DNA of 30,036 bases from an uncultured Marvinbryantia sp. (GCA_937915375.1 CALDMO010000048.1:1-30036), one strand, 5' to 3'. Numbered from the stretch's first letter, positions 14,271 to 22,893 are shown. A program made the numbers and translations. Notes: generated from the sequence alone by a model not told the origin.

Positions 14271-15170
14271 ATGAAAAAATTGACAGTAGCCGCAGTGGCG
14301 GCAACACTTGTATGTGCATTGGCAGTACCGGCAGCGGCAGAAGGAAAGATTAAAGTGGCGGCATCCCCGACACCGCATGCGGAGATTCTTGCAAAGGCAG
14401 AGGAAATGCTTGCAAAAGATGGCTGGGAACTCGAGGTAATCGAATTTACTGATTATGTACAGCCGAATCTTGTGGTAGACAGCGGCGAGATCGATGCAAA
14501 TTATTTCCAGCACATTCCGTATCTGGAAAGCTTCAATGAGGAACAGGGTACTTCTCTTGTGAACGCGGGCAGCATCCATTATGAGCCGTTCGGTATCTAT
14601 CCGGGCACAAAGGCAAGCATCGATGAACTGGAAGAAGGCGATGTGATCGCAGTTCCGAACGATACCACAAACGAGGCGAGAGCTCTGCTGCTTCTGCAGG
14701 ACAATGGTCTTCTTACATTGGCAGAGGGAGCCGGTTTAACAGCGACTGTAAATGATATTGAGGAAAACCCGATGAATCTGGAGATTCTCGAGTTGGAGGC
14801 AGCGCAGGTTTCTCGTTATACCAAAGAAGCAGCGCTGGTTGTTTTGAACGGTAACTATGCTCTGGATGCAGGTTATACGGTGGCAGAGGATGCGATTGCG
14901 TATGAGGCTTCTGATTCCGAAGCTGCAAAGACGTATGTAAATATCATTGCGGTGAAAGAAGGCAATGAAAACAATGAAGGTGTCGCAGCACTGGTAGAGG
15001 CTCTGAAATCTGATGAGATGAAGGATTTTATTAATGAAACTTACAACGGAGCGGTAATTCCGTTTGAGGAAAGCACAGAGGAAGCAGAGACAGAATCTGC
15101 CGAAACGGAAGCAGCTGAAACTGAGGCAACGGAGACAGAGGCAGCTGAAACAGAGACAGAGGCAGAGTAA
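14271..15170 (+). CDS. metQ: Methionine-type ABC transporter substrate-binding protein (NlpA/MetQ family)
   Basis: A 299-residue secreted binding protein. Residues 1-23 form a signal peptide ending PAAA-EG. The mature part starts KIKVAASPTPHAEIL and continues with FTDYVQPN and ANYFQHIPYL, typical of the MetQ/NlpA family that delivers methionine to MetNI. Two oddities are visible. The only Cys of the signal (C15, in TLVCA) is preceded by V and is not in a lipobox, so lipid anchoring is not predicted. The last 32 residues consist almost only of T, E, A and S. Methionine specificity rests on the family and on the adjacent metNI. A strong site AAGGAG precedes the start. Confidence 0.88.
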   Translation: MKKLTVAAVAATLVCALAVPAAAEGKIKVAASPTPHAEILAKAEEMLAKDGWELEVIEFTDYVQPNLVVDSGEIDANYFQHIPYLESFNEEQGTSLVNAGSIHYEPFGIYPGTKASIDELEEGDVIAVPNDTTNEARALLLLQDNGLLTLAEGAGLTATVNDIEENPMNLEILELEAAQVSRYTKEAALVVLNGNYALDAGYTVAEDAIAYEASDSEAAKTYVNIIAVKEGNENNEGVAALVEALKSDEMKDFINETYNGAVIPFEESTEEAETESAETEAAETEATETEAAETETEAE

Positions 15171-15197
15171 TCGGACAAAAACAGAAACAAATTCATG

Positions 15198-15237
15198 GGC
15201 TGTTGTGAGAATTCTATCTTGCAACAGCCTTGTTTTT
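15198..15237 (+). terminator. Terminator between metQ and metN
   Basis: A perfect 8-bp stem GGCTGTTG (15198-15205) / CAACAGCC (15222-15229) is followed by TTGTTTTT. It separates metQ from metN-metI. Its 3' arm overlaps the -35 box of the next promoter. Confidence 0.8.
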
Positions 15238-15247
15238 ACGGTATACT
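15219..15247 (+). promoter_or_regulatory. Promoter of metN-metI overlapping the metQ terminator
   Basis: -35 TTGCAA (15219-15224), 17-base spacer, -10 TATACT (15242-15247). The start near 15254 leaves a leader of about 90 nt containing a small inverted repeat (CAAGC ... GCTTG) but no riboswitch I can recognise. A TATAAT at 15328-15333 lacks a -35 and overlaps the ribosome binding site, so it was not used. Confidence 0.5.
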
Positions 15248-15343
15248 TTGGGGTGTTGCAGGCAAGCGCTTTACAGAAGACGGATTGCTTGTACGCAGAA
15301 TGACTCCGTATGCATAGGGCAGCGGGGTATAATGGAGGTTGCT

Positions 15344-16354
15344 ATGGAACCGATTATTAAAGTAGAACATCTGGGAAAAGAATTTAAATTAAAAAATACA
15401 GACGTCCATGCGCTGCGCGACGTTAGTCTGGAGATCAATAAGGGCGATATTTACGGCATTATTGGTATGTCCGGGGCTGGAAAGAGTACGTTGGTGCGCT
15501 GTTTGAATTTTCTGGAACGGCCGACATCCGGAAGAGTGATCGTGGACGGTAAAGATCTGGCACAGCTGTCAGAGAAAGAACTGCGCAGGGCGCGTATGGA
15601 TATCGGCATGATTTTTCAGCATTTTAATTTGCTGATGCAGCGAAACGTGATTGACAATATCTGTTTTCCACTGGAAATCGCCGGCTTAAAAAAGGCGGAA
15701 GCGCGCAAAAAAGCGATAGAATATCTGAAGATCGTTGGTCTGGAGGAAAAGGCGAATGCTTATCCGGCACAGCTTTCCGGCGGACAGAAACAGCGTGTGG
15801 CGATTGCCCGCGTGCTGGCATCCGATCCGAAGATCCTGCTGTGCGACGAGGCGACCAGTGCGCTCGATCCGCAGACAACCAAGGCGATTCTGCAGTTGAT
15901 TAAGGAAATCAATCGCAAGTACGGCATTACGGTTGTTGTGATTACGCATGAGATGGCGGTTGTACAGGAAATCTGCAGTCACGTGGCGATCATTGACCAG
16001 GGAAATCTGGTGGAGCACGGTACAGTGGAAGAGATTTTTCAGGCGCCGAAATCAAAAGAAGCGAAACGTTTGATCTATCAGGGATACGAAAAAGTGGCGG
16101 AGATGAAAGGAAAGCGCTGCGTACGTATTGTATTTTCCGAAAACTCTTCTTTTGAGCCGGTGATCGGTAATATGGTGTTGGCGTTTAAAGCGCCGGTGAA
16201 CATTCTTTATGCCAACACGCGCGATCTTGACGGCGTGGCAAAGGGTGAGATGGTGCTGCAGCTCCCGGAGGACGAAGAGATTGCGGCAAAGATGATCGCG
16301 TATCTGGAAAATGCGAAATTGGGCGTGGAGGTGTTGGAAGACTATGTTGACTAG
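15344..16354 (+). CDS. metN: Methionine ABC transporter ATP-binding protein MetN
   Basis: The ATPase of the MetNI importer, 336 residues. Walker A is GMSGAGKST (41-49), the ABC signature LSGGQ is at 144-148, and Walker B ILLCDE is at 164-169. The C-terminal part (about 260-336) matches the NIL/ACT-like domain through which methionine inhibits transport in E. coli MetN; it begins around KRCVRIVFSENSSFEP. The start at 15344 is chosen because GGAGG (15334-15338) lies 5 bases before it. ATG at 15332 is possible but would contain that site. It overlaps metI by 11 bases. Confidence 0.93.
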   Translation: MEPIIKVEHLGKEFKLKNTDVHALRDVSLEINKGDIYGIIGMSGAGKSTLVRCLNFLERPTSGRVIVDGKDLAQLSEKELRRARMDIGMIFQHFNLLMQRNVIDNICFPLEIAGLKKAEARKKAIEYLKIVGLEEKANAYPAQLSGGQKQRVAIARVLASDPKILLCDEATSALDPQTTKAILQLIKEINRKYGITVVVITHEMAVVQEICSHVAIIDQGNLVEHGTVEEIFQAPKSKEAKRLIYQGYEKVAEMKGKRCVRIVFSENSSFEPVIGNMVLAFKAPVNILYANTRDLDGVAKGEMVLQLPEDEEIAAKMIAYLENAKLGVEVLEDYVD

Positions 16355-17009
16355 TAAAGAAATCATGATGATCATAGAGGGAATTGGTGACTCTGTCTGG
16401 ATGACGCTGGCTTCTACATTTCTCGGTTATATAATCGGTCTGCCGCTCGGAATTGTCCTGACGGTGACGGGGGACGGAGGCATTCGTCCGAACAGTAGTA
16501 TTTATAGAGTGCTTGATGTGATCATTAATATTTTCCGAAGCGTGCCGTTTCTGATTCTGCTGCTGATCCTGCAGCCGCTGACACGTATGATTATCGGAAA
16601 AAGTTATGGAGCGACAGCGACGATCGTGCCGCTGACAATTGCTGCAGCGCCGTATATCGCCCGCATGGTGGAATCTTCCTTAAAGGAAGTTGATCACGGT
16701 GTAATTGAGGCGGCGCAGAGCATGGGCGCAAGCTTGATGACGATCGTGCGTAAGGTCTTTATCACAGAGGCGCGTACGTCTCTGGCGATCAACGCGACGA
16801 TCGTAACGACCACGGTGCTTGGCTATTCCGCAATGGCAGGCGCCTGTGGCGGCGGCGGTCTTGGTGATATTGCCATTCGCTACGGTTATACCCGTTGGCA
16901 GCCGAAGATCCTTTGGATCACAGTGATTTTGATTGTTGTGCTGGCACAGATCATCCAGGTGATCGGTATGCGTATCGCCAAAAAGATCGACCGCAGACAC
17001 ATCGGCTAA
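16344..17009 (+). CDS. metI: Methionine ABC transporter permease MetI
   Basis: The inner-membrane channel subunit of the importer, 221 residues with about five hydrophobic segments. The cytoplasmic coupling helix is recognisable as the EAA-type motif EAAQSMGASLMTIVRKVF. The family ending (GLGDIAIRYGYTRWQPKIL, then a last membrane helix) is present. The start at 16344 has GGAAG at 16336-16340 and gives the usual length; an in-frame ATG at 16311 would extend the overlap with metN without benefit. Confidence 0.93.
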   Translation: MLTSKEIMMIIEGIGDSVWMTLASTFLGYIIGLPLGIVLTVTGDGGIRPNSSIYRVLDVIINIFRSVPFLILLLILQPLTRMIIGKSYGATATIVPLTIAAAPYIARMVESSLKEVDHGVIEAAQSMGASLMTIVRKVFITEARTSLAINATIVTTTVLGYSAMAGACGGGGLGDIAIRYGYTRWQPKILWITVILIVVLAQIIQVIGMRIAKKIDRRHIG

Positions 17010-17096
17010 TGAAAACGCAGGATTCGGGGCGCAGCCAGACAGTAACGTCCGGAGGCGCTCCACTTATTTTAGAGAAAAAGAAAAGAGGAATAGGTT

Positions 17097-18581
17097 ATGA
17101 AGCGAGCAAGCGGAATTTTACTTCCGATGACGAGTATTCCGTCTCCGTATGGGATCGGGATGTTTTCGAAAAGTGCATATGATTTTGTAGATTTTCTGGC
17201 GGAGGCTGGACAGACGTACTGGCAGCTTTTGCCGTTAGGGCCGACCAGTTACGGCGATTCACCGTATCAGTCGTTTTCCACTTTTGCGGGCAACCCGTAT
17301 TTTATTGATCTGGAGGCGCTTATCGAGGAAGGTGTGCTGACGAAAAAGGAGTGTGCGGACGCAGACTGTACGTCGCATCCGAATTATGTGGAGTACGGCG
17401 ATCTCTATGAAAAGCGTTATAAACTGCTGCGCAAGGCATATGAGAGAAGCAATATTTCCAAGGATAAGGATTTTTTGAAATTTGTGGATGACAATCAGTC
17501 CTGGCTTAAGGACTATGCGCTGTTCATGGCAGTAAAAGATTGTTTCGACGGCGCTTCCTGGCTGGAATGGGCCGACGATATCCGCCTGCGCTGGGATAAC
17601 GCTTTGGATTATTATTATGCGCAGTATGCGGAAGAAATCGAGTTTTATGAGTATCTCCAGTATAAATTTATGCAGCATTGGATGAAATTAAAGAAATACG
17701 CGAACGATAAGGGGATCCGTATCATCGGTGATATTCCGATTTATGTGGCTTTGGACAGCGCCGATGTATGGGCACATCCGGATTTGTTTCAGATGGATGA
17801 GGACAGAAAGCCGAAAGCAGTGGCAGGCTGTCCGCCTGACGCGTTTTCCGATACCGGTCAGCTCTGGGGCAATCCGCTGTACCGCTGGGATGTGCATAAA
17901 AACCAGCGTTACGACTGGTGGGGAAGACGTATGAAGCACTGTTATGAATTATATGATGTAGTGCGGATTGACCATTTTCGCGGTTTTGATGAATATTTTT
18001 CCATTCCGTACGGCGATAAGGATGCGACCGGCGGTCACTGGGAAAAAGGACCGGGGATAGAGCTGTTTGAAAGTTTGGAAAAGCAGATCGGGAAAAAAGA
18101 TGTCATTGCAGAGGATCTTGGCTTGATCACGCCAACAGTGCGCAAGCTGGTAAAGGACAGTGGCTATCCGAATATGAAGGTGCTCGGTTTTGCTTTTGAT
18201 GTGGACGGCAAGAGTGAATATCTGCCGCATAATTATGATAAAAACTGTGTGGTCTACACGGGCACACACGACAATGAAACCTTGATGCAGTGGTATGACG
18301 GTCTGACGAAAAAGGAACTGGCTTTTGTGACAGATTACATGAACAATGCCCGCACACCGCATGAAGAGATCCACTGGGATTTCATCCGTTTGGCGATGCT
18401 CAGCACGGCGGATACCTGTATCATTCCAATGCAGGATTATTTGGCGCTCGGCGCGGAGGCGCGCATGAACTTCCCGTCTACGCTGGGCAACAATTGGAAG
18501 TGGCGTCTTTCTTCTAAAATGCTTACGAAAAAACTGGCAAAAGAGATCCTGCATCTCACACGTCTGAGCTGCCGTCTGTAG
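17097..18581 (+). CDS. malQ: 4-alpha-glucanotransferase MalQ
   Basis: A GH77 amylomaltase, 494 residues, that moves alpha-1,4-glucan chains between maltodextrins in glycogen or starch breakdown. The catalytic residues read from the motifs are D292 in VRIDHFRGF, E339 in AEDLG and D392 in GTHDNE, almost the same numbers as in the Thermus enzyme. The bacterial short form is seen, with no N-terminal starch-binding domains. No other maltose or glycogen genes are next to it; it lies between the methionine importer and the ECF module. The start at 17097 follows AGAGGAATAGG. Confidence 0.95.
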   Translation: MKRASGILLPMTSIPSPYGIGMFSKSAYDFVDFLAEAGQTYWQLLPLGPTSYGDSPYQSFSTFAGNPYFIDLEALIEEGVLTKKECADADCTSHPNYVEYGDLYEKRYKLLRKAYERSNISKDKDFLKFVDDNQSWLKDYALFMAVKDCFDGASWLEWADDIRLRWDNALDYYYAQYAEEIEFYEYLQYKFMQHWMKLKKYANDKGIRIIGDIPIYVALDSADVWAHPDLFQMDEDRKPKAVAGCPPDAFSDTGQLWGNPLYRWDVHKNQRYDWWGRRMKHCYELYDVVRIDHFRGFDEYFSIPYGDKDATGGHWEKGPGIELFESLEKQIGKKDVIAEDLGLITPTVRKLVKDSGYPNMKVLGFAFDVDGKSEYLPHNYDKNCVVYTGTHDNETLMQWYDGLTKKELAFVTDYMNNARTPHEEIHWDFIRLAMLSTADTCIIPMQDYLALGAEARMNFPSTLGNNWKWRLSSKMLTKKLAKEILHLTRLSCRL

Positions 18582-18621
18582 GATGGGGCGTTTCGATACG
18601 GAAAGGAAAAAGAGACCATAT

Positions 18622-19509
18622 ATGGGAATCATAAAAGCAGATAAACTGATACATGATTACGAAAAAATCGGAGAAAACGGACAGGTGGAAGCCACCTACC
18701 GTGCGGTAAACGGCGTCGATCTTGATGTAGAGCCGGGGCAGTTTATTGCAATCCTGGGACATAACGGAAGCGGAAAATCGACGCTGGCGAAGCATCTGAA
18801 CGCGATTTTGTTGCCGACACAGGGAAGGGTGACGGTGGACGGCATGGATACCCGTGATATGAAAAAGCTCGATGCGATTCGACAGACGGCGGGAATGGTG
18901 TTTCAGAATCCGGACAACCAGATCATTGGTACGGTTGTGGATGAGGATGTGGGCTTTGGCCCGGAAAATATGGGGGTTCCTACGGAGGAGATTATTGACC
19001 GGGTGAAAAAAAGCCTCAAAACTGTCGGGATGTGGGAATACCGCAGTCATTCGCCAAACAGACTTTCCGGCGGACAGAAGCAGCGGGTAGCGATTGCCGG
19101 AGTGGTGGCAATGGAGCCAAAATGCATCGTGCTCGACGAACCGACCGCGATGCTCGACCCGGTGGGGCGCAGAGAGGTCATTAACGCGGCGCAGAAATTA
19201 AACCGTGAAAAGAATGTGACGATCATTCTGATCACGCATTACATGGAAGAAGCGATCGATGCAGATCATGTGATCGTGATGGATCAGGGCAATGTGCTGA
19301 TGCAGGGAACGCCGCGTGAGGTGTTTTCACGCGTGGAGGAACTAAAAGAACATCGCTTGGATGTACCGCAGGTAACGCTGCTGGCGCACGAACTCAGAAA
19401 AGGCGGTTTGGATATTCCGGAAGGCATCCTGCGTATGCGGGAACTGGCGGATGCGCTTGTGCGGATTCAGGCAAAACAGAGGCGAAAGGATGAAAACGAT
19501 GTCCATTAA
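18622..19509 (+). CDS. ecfA1: Energy-coupling factor transporter ATPase EcfA1
   Basis: One of two ATPases powering ECF vitamin and metal importers, 295 residues. Walker A is GHNGSGKST (46-54), the Q-loop is FQNPDNQIIG, the signature LSGGQKQRVAIAG, and Walker B is CIVLDEPTAMLDP. The start at 18622 is preferred because the protein then begins MGIIKADKL, just before the first ABC strand. ATG at 18583 would add a basic 13-residue leader. The gene is followed by ecfA2 with an 11-base overlap. No substrate-binding S component is nearby, so this is the shared (group II) kind of module. Confidence 0.93.
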   Translation: MGIIKADKLIHDYEKIGENGQVEATYRAVNGVDLDVEPGQFIAILGHNGSGKSTLAKHLNAILLPTQGRVTVDGMDTRDMKKLDAIRQTAGMVFQNPDNQIIGTVVDEDVGFGPENMGVPTEEIIDRVKKSLKTVGMWEYRSHSPNRLSGGQKQRVAIAGVVAMEPKCIVLDEPTAMLDPVGRREVINAAQKLNREKNVTIILITHYMEEAIDADHVIVMDQGNVLMQGTPREVFSRVEELKEHRLDVPQVTLLAHELRKGGLDIPEGILRMRELADALVRIQAKQRRKDENDVH

Positions 19510-20359
19510 AATTGAACATCTAAATTATATTTACGGAGAGGGAACAGCTTATGAAAAGCAGGCCCTGACAGATATTAATCTGGAACTTTTGGACGGGCAG
19601 TTTATCGGTATTATCGGTCATACCGGATCGGGAAAATCTACTTTGATCCAACATTTGAACGGTCTGATAAAAGCCACTTCCGGCGCTGTTTATTACAACG
19701 GAGAAAATATTTACCGCGAGGGTTATTCTGTCAAAGAACTGCGCAGTAAGGTCGGTCTGGTGTTCCAGTATCCGGAATACCAGCTTTTTGAGGTGGATGT
19801 ATTTACGGATGTCTGCTTTGGACCGAAAAATCTCGGGCTGCCGAAGGACGAAGTCGAAAGAAGGGCATATGAAGCGCTGAAGCAGGTCGGATTAAAGGAA
19901 AAGCATTATAAAAAATCACCGTTTGAGCTCTCGGGCGGTCAAAAAAGACGCGTGGCGATTGCGGGTATTCTGGCTATGCAGCCGGAGGTGCTGATTCTTG
20001 ATGAGCCTACTGCGGGACTGGATCCGAAGGGTAGGGATGATATTCTTGATCAGATCGCTTTGCTGCATAAAATGCGCGGTATCACGGTTATGCTGGTGTC
20101 ACACAGCATGGAGGATATTGCCCGGTACGTGGAGCGGATTATTGTGATGGAAAAAGGCCGCGTTCGTTTTGACGATACGCCGCGCAAAGTATTTGAGCAT
20201 TATAAAGAGCTGGAGGCCATTGGTTTGGCAGCTCCGCAGGTAACGTATGTGATGCAGGAGCTGAAGAGCCGCGGGATCAATGTGGATACGCAGGCGATGA
20301 CGATTGAGGAGGCTGCGGTAGAAATTTTGGCGAAGATGGCAGGGGGTGAGGCAGGATGA
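19499..20359 (+). CDS. ecfA2: Energy-coupling factor transporter ATPase EcfA2
   Basis: The second ECF ATPase, 286 residues. Walker A is GHTGSGKST (40-48), the Q-loop FQYPEYQLFE, the signature LSGGQKRRVAIAG and Walker B VLILDEPTAGLDP. EcfA1 and EcfA2 form the heterodimer that binds EcfT. The start at 19499 has AAAGGA eight bases upstream. ATG at 19490 is an alternative that adds three residues. The stop overlaps the ecfT start (ATGA). Confidence 0.92.
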   Translation: MSIKIEHLNYIYGEGTAYEKQALTDINLELLDGQFIGIIGHTGSGKSTLIQHLNGLIKATSGAVYYNGENIYREGYSVKELRSKVGLVFQYPEYQLFEVDVFTDVCFGPKNLGLPKDEVERRAYEALKQVGLKEKHYKKSPFELSGGQKRRVAIAGILAMQPEVLILDEPTAGLDPKGRDDILDQIALLHKMRGITVMLVSHSMEDIARYVERIIVMEKGRVRFDDTPRKVFEHYKELEAIGLAAPQVTYVMQELKSRGINVDTQAMTIEEAAVEILAKMAGGEAG

Positions 20360-21162
20360 TACGTGATATTACGATCGGACAGTATTATCCGGCAAATTCG
20401 GTAATCCACCGTCTTGATCCGCGCACGAAGCTGGTCGGCACGCTGGTGTTTCTGATTTCACTGTTTGCGTTCCGTTCCTTCGCGGCCTATGCGGTGGCGA
20501 CAGTTTTCCTGGCGGCTGTGATCCGGGCGTCCAAGGTACCGTTTAAGTTTATGGTAAAAGGTCTGAAAGCGATCGTGATCCTGATGATGATCACGGTGGT
20601 TTTTAATATGTTTATGACGCCGGGCGAACCGCTGTTTTCCATCTGGAAGCTGACAATTACGCGTGAAGGCGTGGTGCAGGCGGCATTTATGGCGATCCGG
20701 CTGACGTATCTGATCATCGGCGCATCTATCATGACCTTGACGACAACGCCGAATCAGCTCACAGACGGTCTGGAAAAGGGGCTGCGTCCGCTGAACAAGA
20801 TCCATGTGCCGGTGCACGACATTGCAATGATGATGTCGATCGCACTGCGTTTTATTCCAATACTTCTGGAAGAGACAGATAAAATTATGAAAGCGCAGAT
20901 GGCGCGCGGCGCGGACTTTGAGAGCGGCGGTGTAATTCAGAAAGCGAAGAATATGGTGCCGCTGCTGGTGCCGCTGTTTATTTCGGCATTTCGTCGTGCA
21001 AATGATCTGGCGATGGCGATGGAGGCCAGGGGCTATCGCGGCGGCGATGGACGCACGAAGATGCATCCGCTGAAATACCAGAGGCGGGATGGAATCGCCT
21101 ATTTTGTTATGGCGCTCTATCTGTTGGTGATGTTTGCGGCGAAAAAAGCGGTGGGTGTCTGA
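20356..21162 (+). CDS. ecfT: Energy-coupling factor transporter transmembrane protein EcfT
   Basis: The 268-residue membrane scaffold that links the ATPases to interchangeable S components. Hydrophobic segments are grouped at about 25-58, 68-87, 108-130 and 245-262. The two coupling-helix motifs are both present: ARG at 183-185 (QMARGADF) and at 224-226 (MEARGYRGG). The coupled 4-base overlap with ecfA2 and the following truA reproduce an order common in Firmicutes. Confidence 0.93.
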   Translation: MIRDITIGQYYPANSVIHRLDPRTKLVGTLVFLISLFAFRSFAAYAVATVFLAAVIRASKVPFKFMVKGLKAIVILMMITVVFNMFMTPGEPLFSIWKLTITREGVVQAAFMAIRLTYLIIGASIMTLTTTPNQLTDGLEKGLRPLNKIHVPVHDIAMMMSIALRFIPILLEETDKIMKAQMARGADFESGGVIQKAKNMVPLLVPLFISAFRRANDLAMAMEARGYRGGDGRTKMHPLKYQRRDGIAYFVMALYLLVMFAAKKAVGV

Positions 21163-21163
21163 T

Positions 21164-21913
21164 ATGAAGCGTGTGAAATTGACTGTTGCTTATGACGGAA
21201 CAAATTACTGCGGCTGGCAGGTGCAGCCGAACGGGATTACGGTGGAAGAGGTGTTAAATCAGCATTTATCGGAGCTGTTGCGCGAACCGATCCGGGTCAT
21301 CGGCGCGAGCCGCACGGATGCGGGCGTGCATGCGCTCGGCAATGTAGCGGTGTTTGATACTACGGCGCGGATGCCGGCGGAAAAAATCTCTTTTGCTTTA
21401 AATACACGGCTTCCGCAGGATATCCGTATTCAGGAATCAAGAGAGGTGGCGGCTGATTTCCATCCGCGTTTTTGTAATACGGTGAAGACATATGAATATA
21501 AGATTTTGAATCGCCGGTTTGCCGATCCGACAAAAAGGCTGTATTCCCTGTTTTACTATATTCCGCTGGATACCGAACGGATGAAAAAAGCGGCAGCTTA
21601 TCTGGTGGGGGAGCATGATTTTAAAAGTCTCTGCACGCATAAAGCGGAAGTGGAAAATACAGTTCGTACAATTTATGATGTGGAAATTTTGAAGGATGCA
21701 AACGATATGATTACAGTGCGCATCCGCGGCAATGGTTTTCTCTATAATATGGTACGGATCATTGTTGGGACTCTGCTGCGTGTGGGCAGCGGATACTATG
21801 AGCCGGATTATATGAAAGAACTTTTGGAAGCGAAAGACCGGCAGGCGGCCGGGGAAACGGCTCCGCCGCAGGGGCTGACACTGGTAAAAATTGAATATCC
21901 AGATGAAACATAA
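21164..21913 (+). CDS. truA: tRNA pseudouridine synthase A TruA
   Basis: TruA makes pseudouridine at positions 38-40 of the anticodon arm of many tRNAs. The 249-residue protein carries the catalytic aspartate D52 in GASRTDAGVHALG, and the family segments VAYDGTNYCGWQ and RGNGFLYNMVRIIVGTLL. The start at 21164 lies one base after the ecfT stop, with GGTGGGTG upstream. An in-frame ATG at 21134 lies within ecfT. The gene ends just before a strong terminator. Confidence 0.95.
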   Translation: MKRVKLTVAYDGTNYCGWQVQPNGITVEEVLNQHLSELLREPIRVIGASRTDAGVHALGNVAVFDTTARMPAEKISFALNTRLPQDIRIQESREVAADFHPRFCNTVKTYEYKILNRRFADPTKRLYSLFYYIPLDTERMKKAAAYLVGEHDFKSLCTHKAEVENTVRTIYDVEILKDANDMITVRIRGNGFLYNMVRIIVGTLLRVGSGYYEPDYMKELLEAKDRQAAGETAPPQGLTLVKIEYPDET

Positions 21914-21914
21914 A

Positions 21915-21944
21915 GGGACGTCCGGGAAATCCGGGCGTCCTTTT
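21915..21944. terminator. Bidirectional terminator between truA and the minus-strand pair
   Basis: GGGACGTCCGG (21915-21925) pairs with CCGGGCGTCC (21931-21940) around a short loop, followed by TTTT on the plus strand; CTTTA follows on the minus strand. It lies between convergent genes and probably serves both. Confidence 0.8.
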
Positions 21945-21957
21945 GCAGGAAAATAGA

Positions 21958-22299
21958 TTAACGCGGAGCTCTTTTTTGGTGTCTGATCCGAAAAAGGGAA
22001 TACTCCAACAGGTCTGTACGGCCAAGGGGATTCATGGATCGGAAACGCTGCAGCAGCGTCTGCTCATCCGCGGAGTGCGGAAGCGGAAATTGCAGAAAGC
22101 TGTCCCGTACCAGATAATCCACAGAAATGCCGTAAAAATCAGCAATTTCGATTAGAAAAGAAATTGGCGGTTCGCGCCGGTCGAGTTCATAATTGGCATA
22201 GGCAGAACGCGCCATGTTCATAAGCCGGCTTAGTTCGGCCTGTGTCAGTTCTTTATATTCGCGCAGCATATGCAGTTTTTGACCGATTGTTCTATCCAT
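21958..22299 (-). CDS. XRE family transcriptional regulator
   Basis: A 113-residue DNA-binding protein with a Cro/CI-type helix-turn-helix at about residues 7-62: KLHMLREYKELTQAELSRL, then ARSAYANYELDRREP and IADFYGISVDYLV. The remaining 45 residues end in a basic stretch (RIRHQKRAPR) and have no recognisable domain. Start codon support is AGGAAAGCAGGTG just upstream on the minus strand. It lies 53 bases after the CYTH gene and is probably co-transcribed with it. Targets are unknown. Confidence 0.88.
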   Translation of the reverse strand: MDRTIGQKLHMLREYKELTQAELSRLMNMARSAYANYELDRREPPISFLIEIADFYGISVDYLVRDSFLQFPLPHSADEQTLLQRFRSMNPLGRTDLLEYSLFRIRHQKRAPR

Positions 22300-22352
22300 A
22301 AAAACACCTGCTTTCCTGGCCGGCCTAAAACTGATCAGAGGGTAACATCCAA

Positions 22353-22802
22353 TCAGAATTCCATCCGGCTTAAATAACTGTTATGATAGCGGCCGTCTGT
22401 GGTCACATCCTCGCCGAACCAGGGCAGGGGAGAAAAGGCGTTTGCCGTCTCTATGTCGGGAAACTCCACTTCCGCCAGTACAAGCGGCGCAAACGGAGGT
22501 TCAAAAATATCCAGTTCGATGTTTAAACGATTTTCCAGTGGGATAACATAACGTTTTTTAGAGATGATATGCCCGTCTGTTTTTTCTTTTAAATGTGCAT
22601 AGGATGCGGCTTTCAGCGGAAGATTGTATTCTTCGCGGCATAAAAGACCACTGCCTTTATAAGTTAAGATGTATTCGTCATCCTGGCGCCGGATGCGCAC
22701 AACCGGATCGGTGCAGAGATATCCCTGTTCGATGATGTGACAGGGATACGCTGATAAATCTGCCGGGATGTCTTTCACTAAAAATTTCCGTTCAATTTCC
22801 AT
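22353..22802 (-). CDS. CYTH domain protein (triphosphate tunnel metalloenzyme family)
   Basis: A 149-residue protein opening with MEIERKFLV, the ExExK signature of CYTH enzymes, which bind triphosphate and divalent metal in a beta-barrel tunnel. Other tunnel-lining segments are VVRIRRQDDEYILTYKG, KKRYVIPL, NIELDIF and LAEVEFPD. Bacterial members range from inorganic triphosphatases to thiamine-triphosphatase-like and adenylyl cyclase forms. The short length and lack of a CHAD domain favour a simple triphosphatase. The start at 22802 has a perfect GGAGG site. An in-frame ATG 26 codons upstream has none and would cover the promoter region. Confidence 0.88.
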   Translation of the reverse strand: MEIERKFLVKDIPADLSAYPCHIIEQGYLCTDPVVRIRRQDDEYILTYKGSGLLCREEYNLPLKAASYAHLKEKTDGHIISKKRYVIPLENRLNIELDIFEPPFAPLVLAEVEFPDIETANAFSPLPWFGEDVTTDGRYHNSYLSRMEF

Positions 22803-22823
22803 AAAACAACCTCCTACTATATC

Positions 22824-22852
22824 TTGACGATGAAAGTGATACGATATACAAT
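22824..22852 (+). promoter_or_regulatory. Plus-strand promoter of the DJ-1/PfpI gene
   Basis: -35 TTGACG (22824-22829), 17-base spacer, -10 TACAAT (22847-22852). Transcription would begin near 22859 and run rightward through the minus-strand promoter at 22865-22893, toward the start at 22948. Confidence 0.55.
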
Positions 22853-22864
22853 ATCTTTGAAAAT

Positions 22865-22893
22865 ATTTTAACAAGCGCATACGGTCGTGTCAA
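22865..22893 (-). promoter_or_regulatory. Minus-strand promoter of the CYTH-XRE pair
   Basis: Read on the minus strand: perfect -35 TTGACA (plus 22888-22893), 17-base spacer, -10 TAAAAT (plus 22865-22870). Transcription would start near 22858 and run leftward across the plus-strand promoter before reaching the CYTH start at 22802. Confidence 0.6.

Noticed and set aside
17949..18632. Minus-strand open frame of 227 codons opposite malQ
   Set aside because: A shadow of malQ, whose active-site residues are all on the plus strand.
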